Assembly (NCBI GenBank): GCA_023393655.1 | Contig: JAEWKP010000129.1 | Location: 1 to 29,342, forward strand | Direction: 5' to 3' | Length of the DNA stretch: 29,342 bases | DNA from: Pseudomonadota bacterium | Lineage (GTDB): Bacteria > Pseudomonadota > Alphaproteobacteria > Rhizobiales > Beijerinckiaceae | In this document: positions 1 to 6,532 of the stretch, piece by piece | Position numbering within the stretch: position 1 is the stretch's first letter | Layout of the letters: each line of letters opens with the position of its first letter | Notes under the pieces: model-generated | What the model was told of the DNA's origin: nothing | The model's input: only the letters and a program-made list of their open reading frames with translations | The model's database searches: none | Program-made: the position numbers and the translations under genes

Positions 1-12
1 ACTCCATAGCGA

Positions 13-38
13 AGTGGCCTCGGTTTCCCGAGGCCACT
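13..38 (-). terminator. Perfect 10-bp hairpin, possible terminator of the YflT-like gene
   Basis: AGTGGCCTCG at 13-22 and CGAGGCCACT at 29-38 pair perfectly around a 6-nt loop. It starts 18 bases past the stop codon of the leftward gene ending at 56. There is no clear U run after the stem on either strand, so an intrinsic terminator is likely but not certain. Confidence 0.5.
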
Positions 39-55
39 GATTATTGTCAGTGGTG

Positions 56-592
56 TCAGACAACGGGTGGACGATAAGGCCCGGCGTTCTCGTCAAATCG
101 GGACCAGCCGCCGGCGCGGTAATCAGCCTCGCGGGTCGCACGGTCGATCGGAGTTGCGCCATCAAGAATTGCCTGAACGGTGGCCTCCTGCTCGGGCGCC
201 GTGCGTACCGAGACGACCGATCCGCCGCGGCGAACCGTCTCAGCATAGTAGTGGGCCTCGCCCTCGTCGTGACCTTCCTTCACGAAGGAGCCGACCAAGC
301 CGCCCGCGGCAGCACCGGCGACAGCGCCCGCGGCGGTCGAGGCGAGCCAGCCCGCGGCGACGACGGGACCAATGCCAGGGATGGCGAGCATGCCGATACC
401 GGCGAGCAGGCCGGCGGCGCCGCCGACGCCCGCGCCGATTCCTGCGCCCTCTGCCGCGTTGGTCTCACCGGTGTCGCCGTCGCGGCCGACGACGCTGATG
501 TCGCTGGCTGACACGCCGGCAGCCTCAAGCTGCTCGACGACGGCGCGAGCGGTTGCGTAGTTGTCGTAGGAACGGGTGAGGGTGCGGGTCAT
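56..592 (-). CDS. General stress protein 17M-like (YflT-type) glycine-zipper protein
   Basis: A 178-aa protein. The N-terminus (about residues 1-45, TLTRSYDNYATARAVVEQLE, then ISVVGRD) has the pattern of the general stress protein 17M/YflT domain. The centre (about 55-115) is very rich in Gly and Ala with a GxxxG-like hydrophobic stretch (GLLAGIGMLAIPGIGPVVAAG), which could insert in or associate with a membrane. The tail (HYYAETVRRGGSVVSVRT) matches the end of the same fold. The start at 592 is chosen because GGAG lies 8 bases upstream; an upstream in-frame start at 625 lacks this support. Such proteins are linked to general stress responses in other bacteria; the molecular role is unknown. 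It stands alone, ahead of a hairpin. Confidence 0.8.
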   Translation of the reverse strand: MTRTLTRSYDNYATARAVVEQLEAAGVSASDISVVGRDGDTGETNAAEGAGIGAGVGGAAGLLAGIGMLAIPGIGPVVAAGWLASTAAGAVAGAAAGGLVGSFVKEGHDEGEAHYYAETVRRGGSVVSVRTAPEQEATVQAILDGATPIDRATREADYRAGGWSRFDENAGPYRPPVV

Positions 593-628
593 TTCGTTCT
601 CCAGTTTTCTAGGTGCGAGCGGCACGGA

Positions 629-928
629 TCAGTTGCGGGTGATGTTGCCGCGGTAGTCCACGGAGACGTTGACCTGCTTGCCCGAGTGCGTGGCCTTGCC
701 CTTCCAGACGCCGTTGTCGTCCTTCTTCAGGGCGCTGACGCTCGAATAACCATTCTCTTCCAGCCGGCTCTTGGCCTGGCCTTCGGTGAAGCTGTTGGCG
801 CCCGGGAGCGGTGCGTTCTTGTCGGCGTCAGCCTTGGGAGCCGGCATCGGTGATGTCGTGCTCGTCTGGGCGAGGGCGCCGAAGGACATCGAAGCCGCGA
901 CCAGCGAAACAAGAATTGTTTTTTTCAT
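629..928 (-). CDS. Small secreted PepSY-like protein
   Basis: A 99-aa protein with a clear Sec signal peptide (MKKTILVSLVAASMSFGALAQ), so it should be periplasmic or secreted. After a Pro/Ala/Lys-rich linker, residues 45-99 (SFTEGQAKSRLEENGYSSVS, then WKGKATHSGKQVNVSVDYRGNI) follow the helix-then-strands pattern of PepSY/PepSY_2 domains, which in other proteins inhibit proteases or bind envelope partners. The start at 928 is preceded by AGGAG at good spacing. It lies 36 bases upstream of the YflT-like gene in the same direction and may be co-transcribed with it. Function is inferred from the fold pattern only. Confidence 0.75.
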   Translation of the reverse strand: MKKTILVSLVAASMSFGALAQTSTTSPMPAPKADADKNAPLPGANSFTEGQAKSRLEENGYSSVSALKKDDNGVWKGKATHSGKQVNVSVDYRGNITRN

Positions 929-1075
929 TTTCCGACACTCCTGAATTGGTGCGGACTTAGCCGCGAAGTGGGTGTCGAACTTTGAAGGATGCGATTCTGT
1001 TCCGATGGCCCTCGAAACCCTCGGAACGCTCCCGGGCCGCAATGGTTGTGTCAATCTCGACCTTGGGGAGTTACG

Positions 1076-1387
1076 ATGAAGCCAGAGCGCGATGACAAGA
1101 TTGGGTCCGCGGATCTTGGTCCCGCGGAAACCGAGCTGGTCCAGCGCCTGCTCGAAATCATTGCCGCTGAAGGGCTCGTCACACCGGAGCTTCTAGAACC
1201 TCAAGCCGCGGTCGATGATATCGGATTCACAATCGACGACCTGACGCTGATCGGCAATGCGATTGAGCGAGAGTATGATTGCGATATGATGCCAGACGAG
1301 GCCATGCAGCGCTGCAAGACTGTCCGCGAACTTGTTGAACTCATGGGTCGCCGTATTCAACGCGCAGCCTCGGGCAAGCAATTGTAG
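1076..1387 (+). CDS. Acyl-carrier-protein-like protein lacking the phosphopantetheine serine
   Basis: A 103-aa protein; start at 1076 with GGGGAG 6 bases upstream. Residues 18-95 have the four-helix pattern of acyl carrier proteins: LVQRLLEIIAAEGLV, then DDIGFTIDDLTLIGNAIERE, then MMPDEAMQRCKTVRELVELM. The second-helix segment lines up well with ACP (E-L-G-A-D-S-L-D...), but the position of the modified Ser is Ile53, with Thr52 beside it. It therefore probably cannot carry 4'-phosphopantetheine. No fatty acid or polyketide enzyme is nearby. It may be a stand-alone ACP-fold adaptor; its partner is unknown. It is followed 50 bases later by the DUF3606 gene. Confidence 0.6.
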   Translation: MKPERDDKIGSADLGPAETELVQRLLEIIAAEGLVTPELLEPQAAVDDIGFTIDDLTLIGNAIEREYDCDMMPDEAMQRCKTVRELVELMGRRIQRAASGKQL

Positions 1388-1398
1388 TCGGAACCCAA

Positions 1399-1434
1399 AG
1401 CCTCCCGGCCGATTGAATCGCCGCTAAGGAGGCT
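1399..1434 (+). promoter_or_regulatory. Hairpin able to pair with the Shine-Dalgarno of the DUF3606 gene
   Basis: AGCCTCC at 1399-1405 is the exact complement of GGAGGCT at 1428-1434, which contains the ribosome binding site (AAGGAGG) of the gene starting at 1438. The loop is 22 nt. Pairing would hide the site, so translation could be under structural control. Inference from sequence only. Confidence 0.35.
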
Positions 1435-1437
1435 ACC

Positions 1438-1638
1438 ATGGCAGACGACAAAACGAACCGCGGCCCGCAGGACCGCTCTCGCATCAATCTCAGCGAGGAC
1501 TACGAAGTCCGCTATTGGACCGACAAGTTTGGGGTTTCCAAGGCTCAGCTTGAGGAAGCCGTTCGCGAGGTTGGGTCCTCGGCTGAAGCTGTCGAAGCTG
1601 AACTTCGCCGGGCTACGCTTGGCGGAGACAAAAAGTGA
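1438..1638 (+). CDS. DUF3606 domain protein
   Basis: A 66-aa protein almost wholly made of the DUF3606 pattern: RINLSEDYEVRYWTDKFGVS followed by KAQLEEAVREVG and an acidic/Ala helix. This small family is common and often multicopy in rhizobia and other alphaproteobacteria; its biochemical role is not known. AAGGAGG precedes the ATG. The stop overlaps the GTG of the next gene (GTGA at 1635-1638), so the two are probably translated together. Confidence 0.85.
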   Translation: MADDKTNRGPQDRSRINLSEDYEVRYWTDKFGVSKAQLEEAVREVGSSAEAVEAELRRATLGGDKK

Positions 1639-1826
1639 GCGCGACAATCGATATCCGCCGCAACGGCGCCGAATGGATCATCGAGGACGGCTCGGCCCGC
1701 ATCCGCATAACAATGCCTGGCGCGGGTATGATCGAACGCTTCGTGGATCAATGGGAGGGGCAGGGCGACCACCGGGAAGCTCCCAAAGTCCCCAGCTCGG
1801 AGCGCGGGCTGCAGGTGCGTCGCTAG
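1635..1826 (+). CDS. Small hypothetical protein coupled to DUF3606
   Basis: A 63-aa protein starting with GTG that overlaps the DUF3606 stop by four bases, the classic arrangement for coupled translation. The first half (IDIRRNGAEWIIEDGSARIRI) looks like two or three beta strands; the second half is polar and Pro-rich. No family is recognised. The overlap and sensible amino acid composition support a real gene. Its role is presumably tied to the DUF3606 protein, but nothing more can be said. Confidence 0.55.
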   Translation: MSATIDIRRNGAEWIIEDGSARIRITMPGAGMIERFVDQWEGQGDHREAPKVPSSERGLQVRR

Positions 1827-1839
1827 ATCGGCCACCGCA

Positions 1840-2424
1840 ATGATGAAGATTCGCAGTTTTGAAGACCTCGGGTTGGCGCTGACGCGATTTGAGGAGCTAT
1901 TCGGATCGCCGGCTGGTTCAGAGGCAGCGCGTGAGTTCCATGAACTGTCGCGCGCTCTCCGGGCTTTTGAGGATGAAGTTGCTTCCCAGGTTGCAGCTCA
2001 GAGAATGGCGCCGCGCGCGCTACTGGAGCTTCGGCCCTTGAGCTGTCCTCTCCCTGCGAACTCGCGACAGAGGCAACGAGGGACAGGAGGGAGTCGATCG
2101 CTCAGATCACAGTTCCCATCTCCGCGACGCGAACCACGCGATGGCTGCTACGGCCATCATCCCAACGGCGATGCATATTGCCTCGTCCATCGCAGCGTCC
2201 TCCGGTATGGGAAGGACGCTGAGGAGGCTTTCGTTCCAGGTCCCCTCCTAAAGAACGAGAGACGGTCAGTCCACCTATGCCCTAGCAGTTCCGCGAATCG
2301 AAAGAGTGCCCTCACGGTCACGATGAAAAAGCTGACTCTCTCATACAGGCTCTGGTTGGCAATCGCTCTATCGATGTACAACGGGCCGCCGCAGTGCACT
2401 TACAAGCTGCCGATTTCGCAGTAG
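1840..2424 (+). CDS. Hypothetical protein; N-terminus resembles the lead segment of HigA-type antitoxins
   Basis: The open frame is 194 codons, but only about the first 55 look protein-like. IRSFEDLGLALTRFEELFG, then a Pro/Gly-Ser turn and a second helix, recalls the helical segment preceding the HTH in HigA-type antitoxins. No HTH follows. From about residue 60 the composition becomes Arg/Ser/Pro-rich and non-conserved in appearance, and a convincing small leftward gene (2107-2190) lies inside it. The tail is probably non-coding, or the gene was frameshifted. The ATG at 1840 (or 1843) has no strong ribosome binding site. Between 2191 and 2549 I see no other gene. Confidence 0.3.
   Translation: MMKIRSFEDLGLALTRFEELFGSPAGSEAAREFHELSRALRAFEDEVASQVAAQRMAPRALLELRPLSCPLPANSRQRQRGTGGSRSLRSQFPSPRREPRDGCYGHHPNGDAYCLVHRSVLRYGKDAEEAFVPGPLLKNERRSVHLCPSSSANRKSALTVTMKKLTLSYRLWLAIALSMYNGPPQCTYKLPISQ
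2107..2190 (-). CDS. 27-aa single-span membrane micro-protein
   Basis: A short frame encodes MDEAICIAVGMMAVAAIAWF followed by a basic tail (ASRRWEL). It has one hydrophobic helix of about 17 residues with positive charges after it, so it would sit in the inner membrane with its C-terminus in the cytoplasm. GGAGG lies 8 bases before the ATG. It is antisense to the doubtful tail of the rightward frame starting at 1840. No family can be assigned to so short a protein; the case rests on the strong ribosome binding site plus the membrane helix. Confidence 0.45.
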   Translation of the reverse strand: MDEAICIAVGMMAVAAIAWFASRRWEL

Positions 2425-2549
2425 CAGTGCGGCGGGCACGCATGTCCGATTTGCAGGGTTGGCGCCGCAGGGTGTGAGATTGTCTACCCGCGTCGTCCCG
2501 CCCCGCTATGCGGCGCGAGCCTGAACATCCCAATTCAATGCTGACTCCG

Positions 2550-2867
2550 TTATATTTTTAAGCGGGATGACCAATTCGCGTAAGGCGTGTTCTTCGCCAG
2601 GTGACGGTTGAAATCAGGTGAGCCATCGTCCCACCAGACTGGACCACGCTCCCCCAGCGCAATCTTGGCAGCATCCACGGCGGCTCGGGCTGAAGGCAAA
2701 TCGCCTCTGCCTGCCTTGGCCTCTTTGACGGCTCGCCTGGCGTCCATCAGTTCGTCGACTAGACGCTGGCGCTGGGCCTCGGGAATGGCTGGATTGGTCG
2801 CCCGCCAGAGCCTGCCCGCTACGATGAAGTAACGGCCATCCGGCGTGTTTGGTCCGCGCGCCGTCAC
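2550..2867 (-). CDS. Conserved-type 105-aa protein at the end of the umuDC operon
   Basis: GTG start at 2867 overlaps the umuC stop (GTGA), giving a 105-aa protein. The sequence has a short strand segment (DGRYFIVAGRLWR), an NPAIPEAQRQRLVDELMDAR helix, a second Ala-rich helix (AARAAVDAAKIALGERG modulo small differences) and a distinctive end, GPVWWDDGSPDFNRHLAKN followed by TPYANW. I recognise this as a small uncharacterised family of alphaproteobacteria, not an annotated enzyme. Being last in a LexA-controlled operon with translational coupling to umuC suggests a job in the DNA damage response, which is inference. The frame can be read further upstream to 3164, but that part is antisense-like and lies within umuC. 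Confidence 0.75.
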   Translation of the reverse strand: MTARGPNTPDGRYFIVAGRLWRATNPAIPEAQRQRLVDELMDARRAVKEAKAGRGDLPSARAAVDAAKIALGERGPVWWDDGSPDFNRHLAKNTPYANWSSRLKI

Positions 2868-4144
2868 TGACACCCCACAATAGGCAGCTCGTCGATCTGC
2901 GTTGTGTATCGGGGCGACCGCATGTCGAACTTCGTCGCCCACGCTTTGCGCTGACGAGCGATGCCGGCGGCGGCCGGATATACGATGCCGCGTCCATGCT
3001 TTGAGTTGCAGGCATCGAGGGCCGCCATCAGGCGCCCTGACTTCTCGCGATCGAGAGCACCGATGAGGGCTCGCTGTGATATCTCCAACCGGACGAGATC
3101 CGTGGTCATCAAACCGGCCTTGGAATAGCGGTAGCCCGATTTCCAGATTCGACGCGCGCCCCACTTCGCCGCGCGAACGAGCGTCAGCGTGTCATTGCTC
3201 GCTTCCGGGAAATCGACGGTCGTCGAGACGGAACGCGCCGGCCCCTTGTCGTGCGGTGAGGTGTGGAAGAAGACGGTAACATGGTCGGTGGCAAGCCCAT
3301 GGGAGCGCAACTTCTCGCCTAGCCTCGTGGCGTGAGCGGCAATGGCCTCTTGCATCATATCGGGGTCATCAACCCGCCCGGCAAACGACCGCGTCACAGC
3401 GCAGCCTTTCCGCGTCGGTTCGATGGCCTCCAGATCGACGCAGGCGTTTCCGCGAAGCTCCTGAATGATGCGCTCTCCGACTACCGTTAGCGTCTTACGA
3501 GCTAGTTTTGGGTCAAGAGCGGCGACATCGGCCGCCGTGCGGCAGCCGAACCCTTTGAGCTTGGCCTGGCTGGCAGCACCTATGCCCCAGACGTCATCGA
3601 GCGGCATCAGCGCGAGCCACTCCCGCCGCGCCTCCTCACTGGTCAGGTCGCACACCCCGCCGAGCTGCGGAGTGCCCTTCGCAATCTTGTTCGCGAGCTT
3701 GGCTAGGGTCTTGGTCGGCCCGATGCCTACGCAGGTTGGTACGCCGGTCCAGGTCGATACCGTAGAGCGCAGATCGCGGCCCCAATCCAGTCGGCGCTCG
3801 GGCTCGATAGGGCCAGCGTCGAGAAAGCTCTCGTCGATCGAGTAGACCTCGATATCGGAAGCGAACTGTTGGTAGACTGTGTTCATGCGGCGGCTCATGT
3901 CGCCATAGAGCGTGTAGTTCGAAGAGAACACGACCACGCCCTCACGCTTCACGATGTCCCGTATCAGGAACATGGGAGCGCCCATCTTGATCCCGAGAGC
4001 CTTAGCTTCAGCAGTGCGGGCGACGGCGCAGCCATCGTTGTTCGAAAGCACGATAACCGGGCGGCGCTTCAGCTTGGGATCAAAGACCCGCTCGCACGAG
4101 CAATAGAAGCTGTTCCCGTCTATCAGGGCGAATGAGCGGGTCAT
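2864..4144 (-). CDS. umuC: Y-family DNA polymerase V catalytic subunit UmuC
   Basis: A 426-aa full-length Y-family translesion polymerase. The first carboxylate motif is FALIDGNSFYCSCERVF (Asp9), the second is EVYSIDESFLD (Asp104, Glu105), and PVIVLSNNDGCAVARTAEAK is the fingers motif typical of UmuC. Helix-hairpin-helix segments follow (VGIGPTKTLAKLANKIAK; DVWGIGAASQAKLKGFG). The C-terminus ends SPRYTTQIDELPIV, the usual UmuC ending, so it is not truncated. With processed UmuD it makes Pol V, which copies past damaged bases. The usual clamp-binding motif (QxxLF-type) is QRALIGAL here, about residues 357-364. It overlaps umuD by four bases (ATGA) and the downstream gene by four (GTGA). Confidence 0.95.
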   Translation of the reverse strand: MTRSFALIDGNSFYCSCERVFDPKLKRRPVIVLSNNDGCAVARTAEAKALGIKMGAPMFLIRDIVKREGVVVFSSNYTLYGDMSRRMNTVYQQFASDIEVYSIDESFLDAGPIEPERRLDWGRDLRSTVSTWTGVPTCVGIGPTKTLAKLANKIAKGTPQLGGVCDLTSEEARREWLALMPLDDVWGIGAASQAKLKGFGCRTAADVAALDPKLARKTLTVVGERIIQELRGNACVDLEAIEPTRKGCAVTRSFAGRVDDPDMMQEAIAAHATRLGEKLRSHGLATDHVTVFFHTSPHDKGPARSVSTTVDFPEASNDTLTLVRAAKWGARRIWKSGYRYSKAGLMTTDLVRLEISQRALIGALDREKSGRLMAALDACNSKHGRGIVYPAAAGIARQRKAWATKFDMRSPRYTTQIDELPIVGCQ

Positions 4145-4578
4145 CGGCGCAGGCGCCGGACCGTGTTCGTGATGACGCCAAAAATCTCGATTTCTGCGTC
4201 CGGGCCGGGGTCATATTCTGGATAGCGACGATTGCCGAAGGCCAGTGTCGGGCGGCCGGCCGAGATGCGCACAACCTTCACGCTGCGCTCGCCGTTCACG
4301 TCGACAACGACCGCATCGCCATCGCGAGGGGACAAGCTACGATCGACGGTAATCAGGCTGCCGTCAAAGATACCAACATCGATCGCGCTATCGCCCGCCA
4401 CCGTCATGATGAAGGTTGCAGGGGCGTTGGTGATGAGGGTTCGCGACAGGTCGATAGGCTGATCCAGGTAGTCGTCAGCCGGCGATGGGAATCCGGCTCG
4501 CACTGCTTTCCGAAAAACCGCGAGAAGAACCGGAGCGCCTAGCGTGACGGGCTGCATCGGCAAACGAGCAGCCATCAT
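4141..4578 (-). CDS. umuD: UmuD, self-cleaving Pol V accessory subunit
   Basis: A 145-aa LexA-like protein of normal UmuD length. The predicted self-cleavage point is Ala28-Gly29 in RAGFPSPADDYLDQPIDL, which matches the UmuD cleavage region. The catalytic Ser64 is in VAGDSAIDVGI and the Lys101 is in GERSVKVVRI, the Ser-Lys dyad. RecA filaments trigger cleavage in known homologues and the product joins UmuC. The start at 4578 is preferred because it overlaps the stop of the 84-aa gene (ATGA); the frame continues upstream to 4644 only within that gene. The two adjacent ATGs (4578, 4575) leave a one-residue ambiguity. Confidence 0.95.
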   Translation of the reverse strand: MMAARLPMQPVTLGAPVLLAVFRKAVRAGFPSPADDYLDQPIDLSRTLITNAPATFIMTVAGDSAIDVGIFDGSLITVDRSLSPRDGDAVVVDVNGERSVKVVRISAGRPTLAFGNRRYPEYDPGPDAEIEIFGVITNTVRRLRR

Positions 4579-4829
4579 GGCTTCTGATCCACAGCCGGCC
4601 GCGCACCCTCGGAGAATAGTCCGCGCAGGAAGCCGCGTGAGCATGATCGATCGGCATCAGCCGCCAGCCGCTCGCTCTCCGACAAGAGCATCAGATAGCT
4701 GCGTGCCAGAGCCCGAAATGCAGCTCGCTCGAAGCCCTCATGCTCATCGAGCAGATCCGCGATCAATGAGCTGATTTCGGCATCAAGCGTCGAATCCTCG
4801 ACCTGCTGTTCGGCGGGCTGGGCTGACAT
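4575..4829 (-). CDS. Hypothetical 84-aa first gene of the umuDC operon
   Basis: An acidic, mostly helical protein (TLDAEISSLIADLLDEHEGF, then RAAFRALARSYLMLLSESER). No domain is recognised. GGGAG lies 8-9 bases ahead of the ATG, and a LexA box is 21-35 bases upstream, so it is the first gene read upon SOS induction. Its last bases overlap the umuD start (ATGA), implying coupled translation. The position suggests a regulator, chaperone or adaptor of Pol V, or a small unrelated SOS protein; the sequence does not decide between these. Confidence 0.7.
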   Translation of the reverse strand: MSAQPAEQQVEDSTLDAEISSLIADLLDEHEGFERAAFRALARSYLMLLSESERLAADADRSCSRGFLRGLFSEGARPAVDQKP

Positions 4830-4849
4830 TGGTTTGCTCCCTTTGATGA

Positions 4850-4884
4850 GAACAAAATGAGAACTAATGCCTAGTGGGAGTCAA
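4850..4884 (-). promoter_or_regulatory. LexA box and promoter of the umuDC operon
   Basis: GAAC at 4850-4853 and GAAC at 4861-4864 are separated by exactly 7 bases; on the minus strand this is GTTC-N7-GTTC, the alphaproteobacterial LexA site. TTGACT (minus strand, 4884-4879) makes a good -35, putting the -10 region inside the LexA box, so bound LexA would block the polymerase. Confidence 0.85.
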
Positions 4885-5023
4885 GTGGTCCTAATGGGAA
4901 ACCGTACCGCGAGTACGGAGGAGGGAGTGGAAACCGAAGCGACATTGCGGGGATGGTTGGGAACGGCGGGTGGATCGCCGCGTTGCAAGCTCTCATGGCA
5001 AAGCGCGCTACCGAGGTACGGAA

Positions 5024-5338
5024 ATGATTAGAGCTGCATTCTCAAGCCTGGCCGGTGCTTGGGTCGCTCGGAATGTCGAAAGCGGCGCCATCCCGGAGAA
5101 ATTGGCCGTGCCGCTCACACTCTTGGCGACGCGTCTGCCGGCACCAATCCTTCTCGCCGGAGCGATCGGGTACGGGTTCTATCGCCTGAGCCTGGATGTG
5201 CGAGCCCATGGCGCAAGGGATGTCACGCCTGATCCACGAAGGCCGTCTAATCGAACTGCCAAGCCCGCGCGCAAACGGACCAAACAGAACTCCACGCGTC
5301 GCGTAACACCAGCGAAGGAAGGCGGCGCCGGTGTTTAA
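5024..5338 (+). CDS. Small membrane-associated hypothetical protein
   Basis: A 104-aa protein; ATG at 5024 with GAGG 7 bases upstream. Residues about 25-55 hold a hydrophobic stretch (LAVPLTLLATRLPAPILLAG AIGYGF region), probably one or two membrane helices. The C-terminal third is highly basic (RRPSNRTAKPARKRTKQ), a cytoplasmic nucleic-acid- or lipid-contacting tail. No named family. The stop overlaps the GTG start of the next gene, and a third gene overlaps that one, so 5024-5820 is a three-gene rightward operon, divergent from umuDC. Confidence 0.6.
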   Translation: MIRAAFSSLAGAWVARNVESGAIPEKLAVPLTLLATRLPAPILLAGAIGYGFYRLSLDVRAHGARDVTPDPRRPSNRTAKPARKRTKQNSTRRVTPAKEGGAGV

Positions 5339-5612
5339 GCTATTCTTCGAGATGTCGATGTTGGCCTTCGAGGCGCAGCAGGCAATTTGGCTTAGAGGGC
5401 TGAAGCTCGCCGCAGGTGGGGCGGCGGCCGATCGCGAGGCCAGCCTCATGGTCAGGGAAAAGCTGTCCGCGGGTCAGACTGCAATGTTCAAGGCTGCGAC
5501 CGGAAACGCTCCTGTAGCCATAGTTCAAGGGTATCGTCGTAAGGTGCGCGCCAATGTTAGACGCCTGTCGAATAGCGCCAGGAGAGCACCGGAACGCAAT
5601 GAGCCTCTATAA
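5331..5612 (+). CDS. Hypothetical helical protein, second gene of a three-gene operon
   Basis: A 93-aa protein starting with GTG inside the previous gene's last codons. MFKLFFEMSMLAFEAQQAIW and LRGLKLAAGGAAADREASLM are amphipathic helices, ending in a basic segment (VRANVRRLSN). The pattern recalls a recurring small alphaproteobacterial protein loosely like phasins, but this is a resemblance, not an assignment. A GAAGG-type ribosome site sits about 12 bases upstream. It overlaps the next gene start by 14 bases. Confidence 0.6.
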   Translation: MFKLFFEMSMLAFEAQQAIWLRGLKLAAGGAAADREASLMVREKLSAGQTAMFKAATGNAPVAIVQGYRRKVRANVRRLSNSARRAPERNEPL

Positions 5613-5820
5613 CGCATACCAAATCGAGGTGACATCGCCAGCCTCGGCCTCCCGGCAGGTTTTCTTCGTCGCCGCAGCTTCGCCTGAAGACGCAATGGCT
5701 GTGCTTGCTGATGACAGCACGCTCTTGCCCCAACCGGTTCTTAAGCTACAGCGCCGCCTCAGCGACTCCGAAATCGATATCCATCAAATCGGACCTGATA
5801 CGATTATGCAGTGGCTTTAG
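5599..5820 (+). CDS. Hypothetical 73-aa protein
   Basis: ATG at 5599 lies within the end of the preceding gene. The protein (MSLYNAYQIEVTSPASASRQ, then VFFVAAASPEDAMAVLADD and LQRRLSDSEIDIHQIGP) has alternating strands and a helix, a compact small alpha/beta arrangement. The ASPEDAMAVLAD segment is typical of small proteins that end strand-helix-strand. No function can be assigned. It ends 14 bases before a gene read from the other strand. Confidence 0.55.
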   Translation: MSLYNAYQIEVTSPASASRQVFFVAAASPEDAMAVLADDSTLLPQPVLKLQRRLSDSEIDIHQIGPDTIMQWL

Positions 5821-5834
5821 CAGAATCCCGCATT

Positions 5835-6125
5835 TCAGCCCGTCGACATGAGATGTCGCGCGAGCCGGGCCGACTCTCGTTTGGCTTGGACGACCCCTTC
5901 AGAATAGGTCGAACCCGGCGGCAGATCGATCGCCGCGCAGGTCGAGGCTGGCATCTCTGCCTGATCGTCCTTAAGCGCAACGCACAAGCGGTTCAGCGCC
6001 ACGACCAGCATTCCCGGCGATGACGCCTCGACGGTGGTGTGCTGATCCACCAAGGCCCGGAAGCCCAGGCGCATGGCGCTGGTGTCGCCATCGGTAATGG
6101 CGCCGGTGATGTCTCGCAGCTTCAT
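5835..6125 (-). CDS. Hypothetical protein, last gene of the seven-gene leftward operon
   Basis: A 96-aa protein (MKLRDITGAITDGDTSAMRL, then GMLVVALNRLCVALKDDQAE and a C-terminal YSEGVVQAKRESARLARHL). It is probably mostly helical. Its ATG overlaps the stop of the upstream gene (ATGA at 6122-6125). No family is recognised. It terminates facing the rightward gene ending at 5820, so the operon ends here. Confidence 0.6.
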   Translation of the reverse strand: MKLRDITGAITDGDTSAMRLGFRALVDQHTTVEASSPGMLVVALNRLCVALKDDQAEMPASTCAAIDLPPGSTYSEGVVQAKRESARLARHLMSTG

Positions 6126-6532
6126 GAAATTGACCTCGCAGAAAAGCCGCCGCAGTGGAGAAAGCCTTGCTCGGCCGCGCCATCGGCATCAGCCATCCCG
6201 TTGTCATCGGGGCAGCCTTCGTCCTCGCACTGCGCGCCTTCGTCCTCGCATGCGGCTTCTTGGTCCGCTCCATCTTCGAGGTCGAGGTCACCGTCGAGCG
6301 CATCAGCAACGCCTATAAGGGATTCCACGATGGCGCCGAGCCGACGGCGCATGCTGTCCATCGACAAGGCGCGGTCGGTGAGACGCTGCGCCACATTCAA
6401 GAGGATGGCGCGGACCTCGTGACGCTCGACCTCGGACAACGCGATGCCGTCTCCGAATGGACCGTCATCATGGTCCAGCACGCCTAGCAGGCCGAACAGG
6501 TCGGCGGCAGGCCTCAGATCCACCAAGCTCAT
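6122..6532 (-). CDS. Hypothetical protein with acidic Cys-containing tail
   Basis: A 136-aa protein. The N-terminal half (DLFGLLGVLDHDDGPFGDGI, then VERHEVRAILLNVAQRLTDR) looks folded. The C-terminal half is strikingly acidic with Cys residues (LDGDLDLEDGADQEAACEDE, then DEGCPDDNGMADADG), probably disordered or metal-binding. Both ends overlap neighbours by four bases (ATGA at 6529-6532 and 6122-6125), which strongly supports the gene and its start. Function unknown. Confidence 0.6.
   Translation of the reverse strand: MSLVDLRPAADLFGLLGVLDHDDGPFGDGIALSEVERHEVRAILLNVAQRLTDRALSMDSMRRRLGAIVESLIGVADALDGDLDLEDGADQEAACEDEGAQCEDEGCPDDNGMADADGAAEQGFLHCGGFSARSIS

Noticed and set aside
4953..5027. A 24-aa frame (MVGNGGWIAALQALMAKR...) ending on the ATG of the gene at 5024
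   Set aside because: The ATGA overlap is attractive, but there is no ribosome site and no further support.
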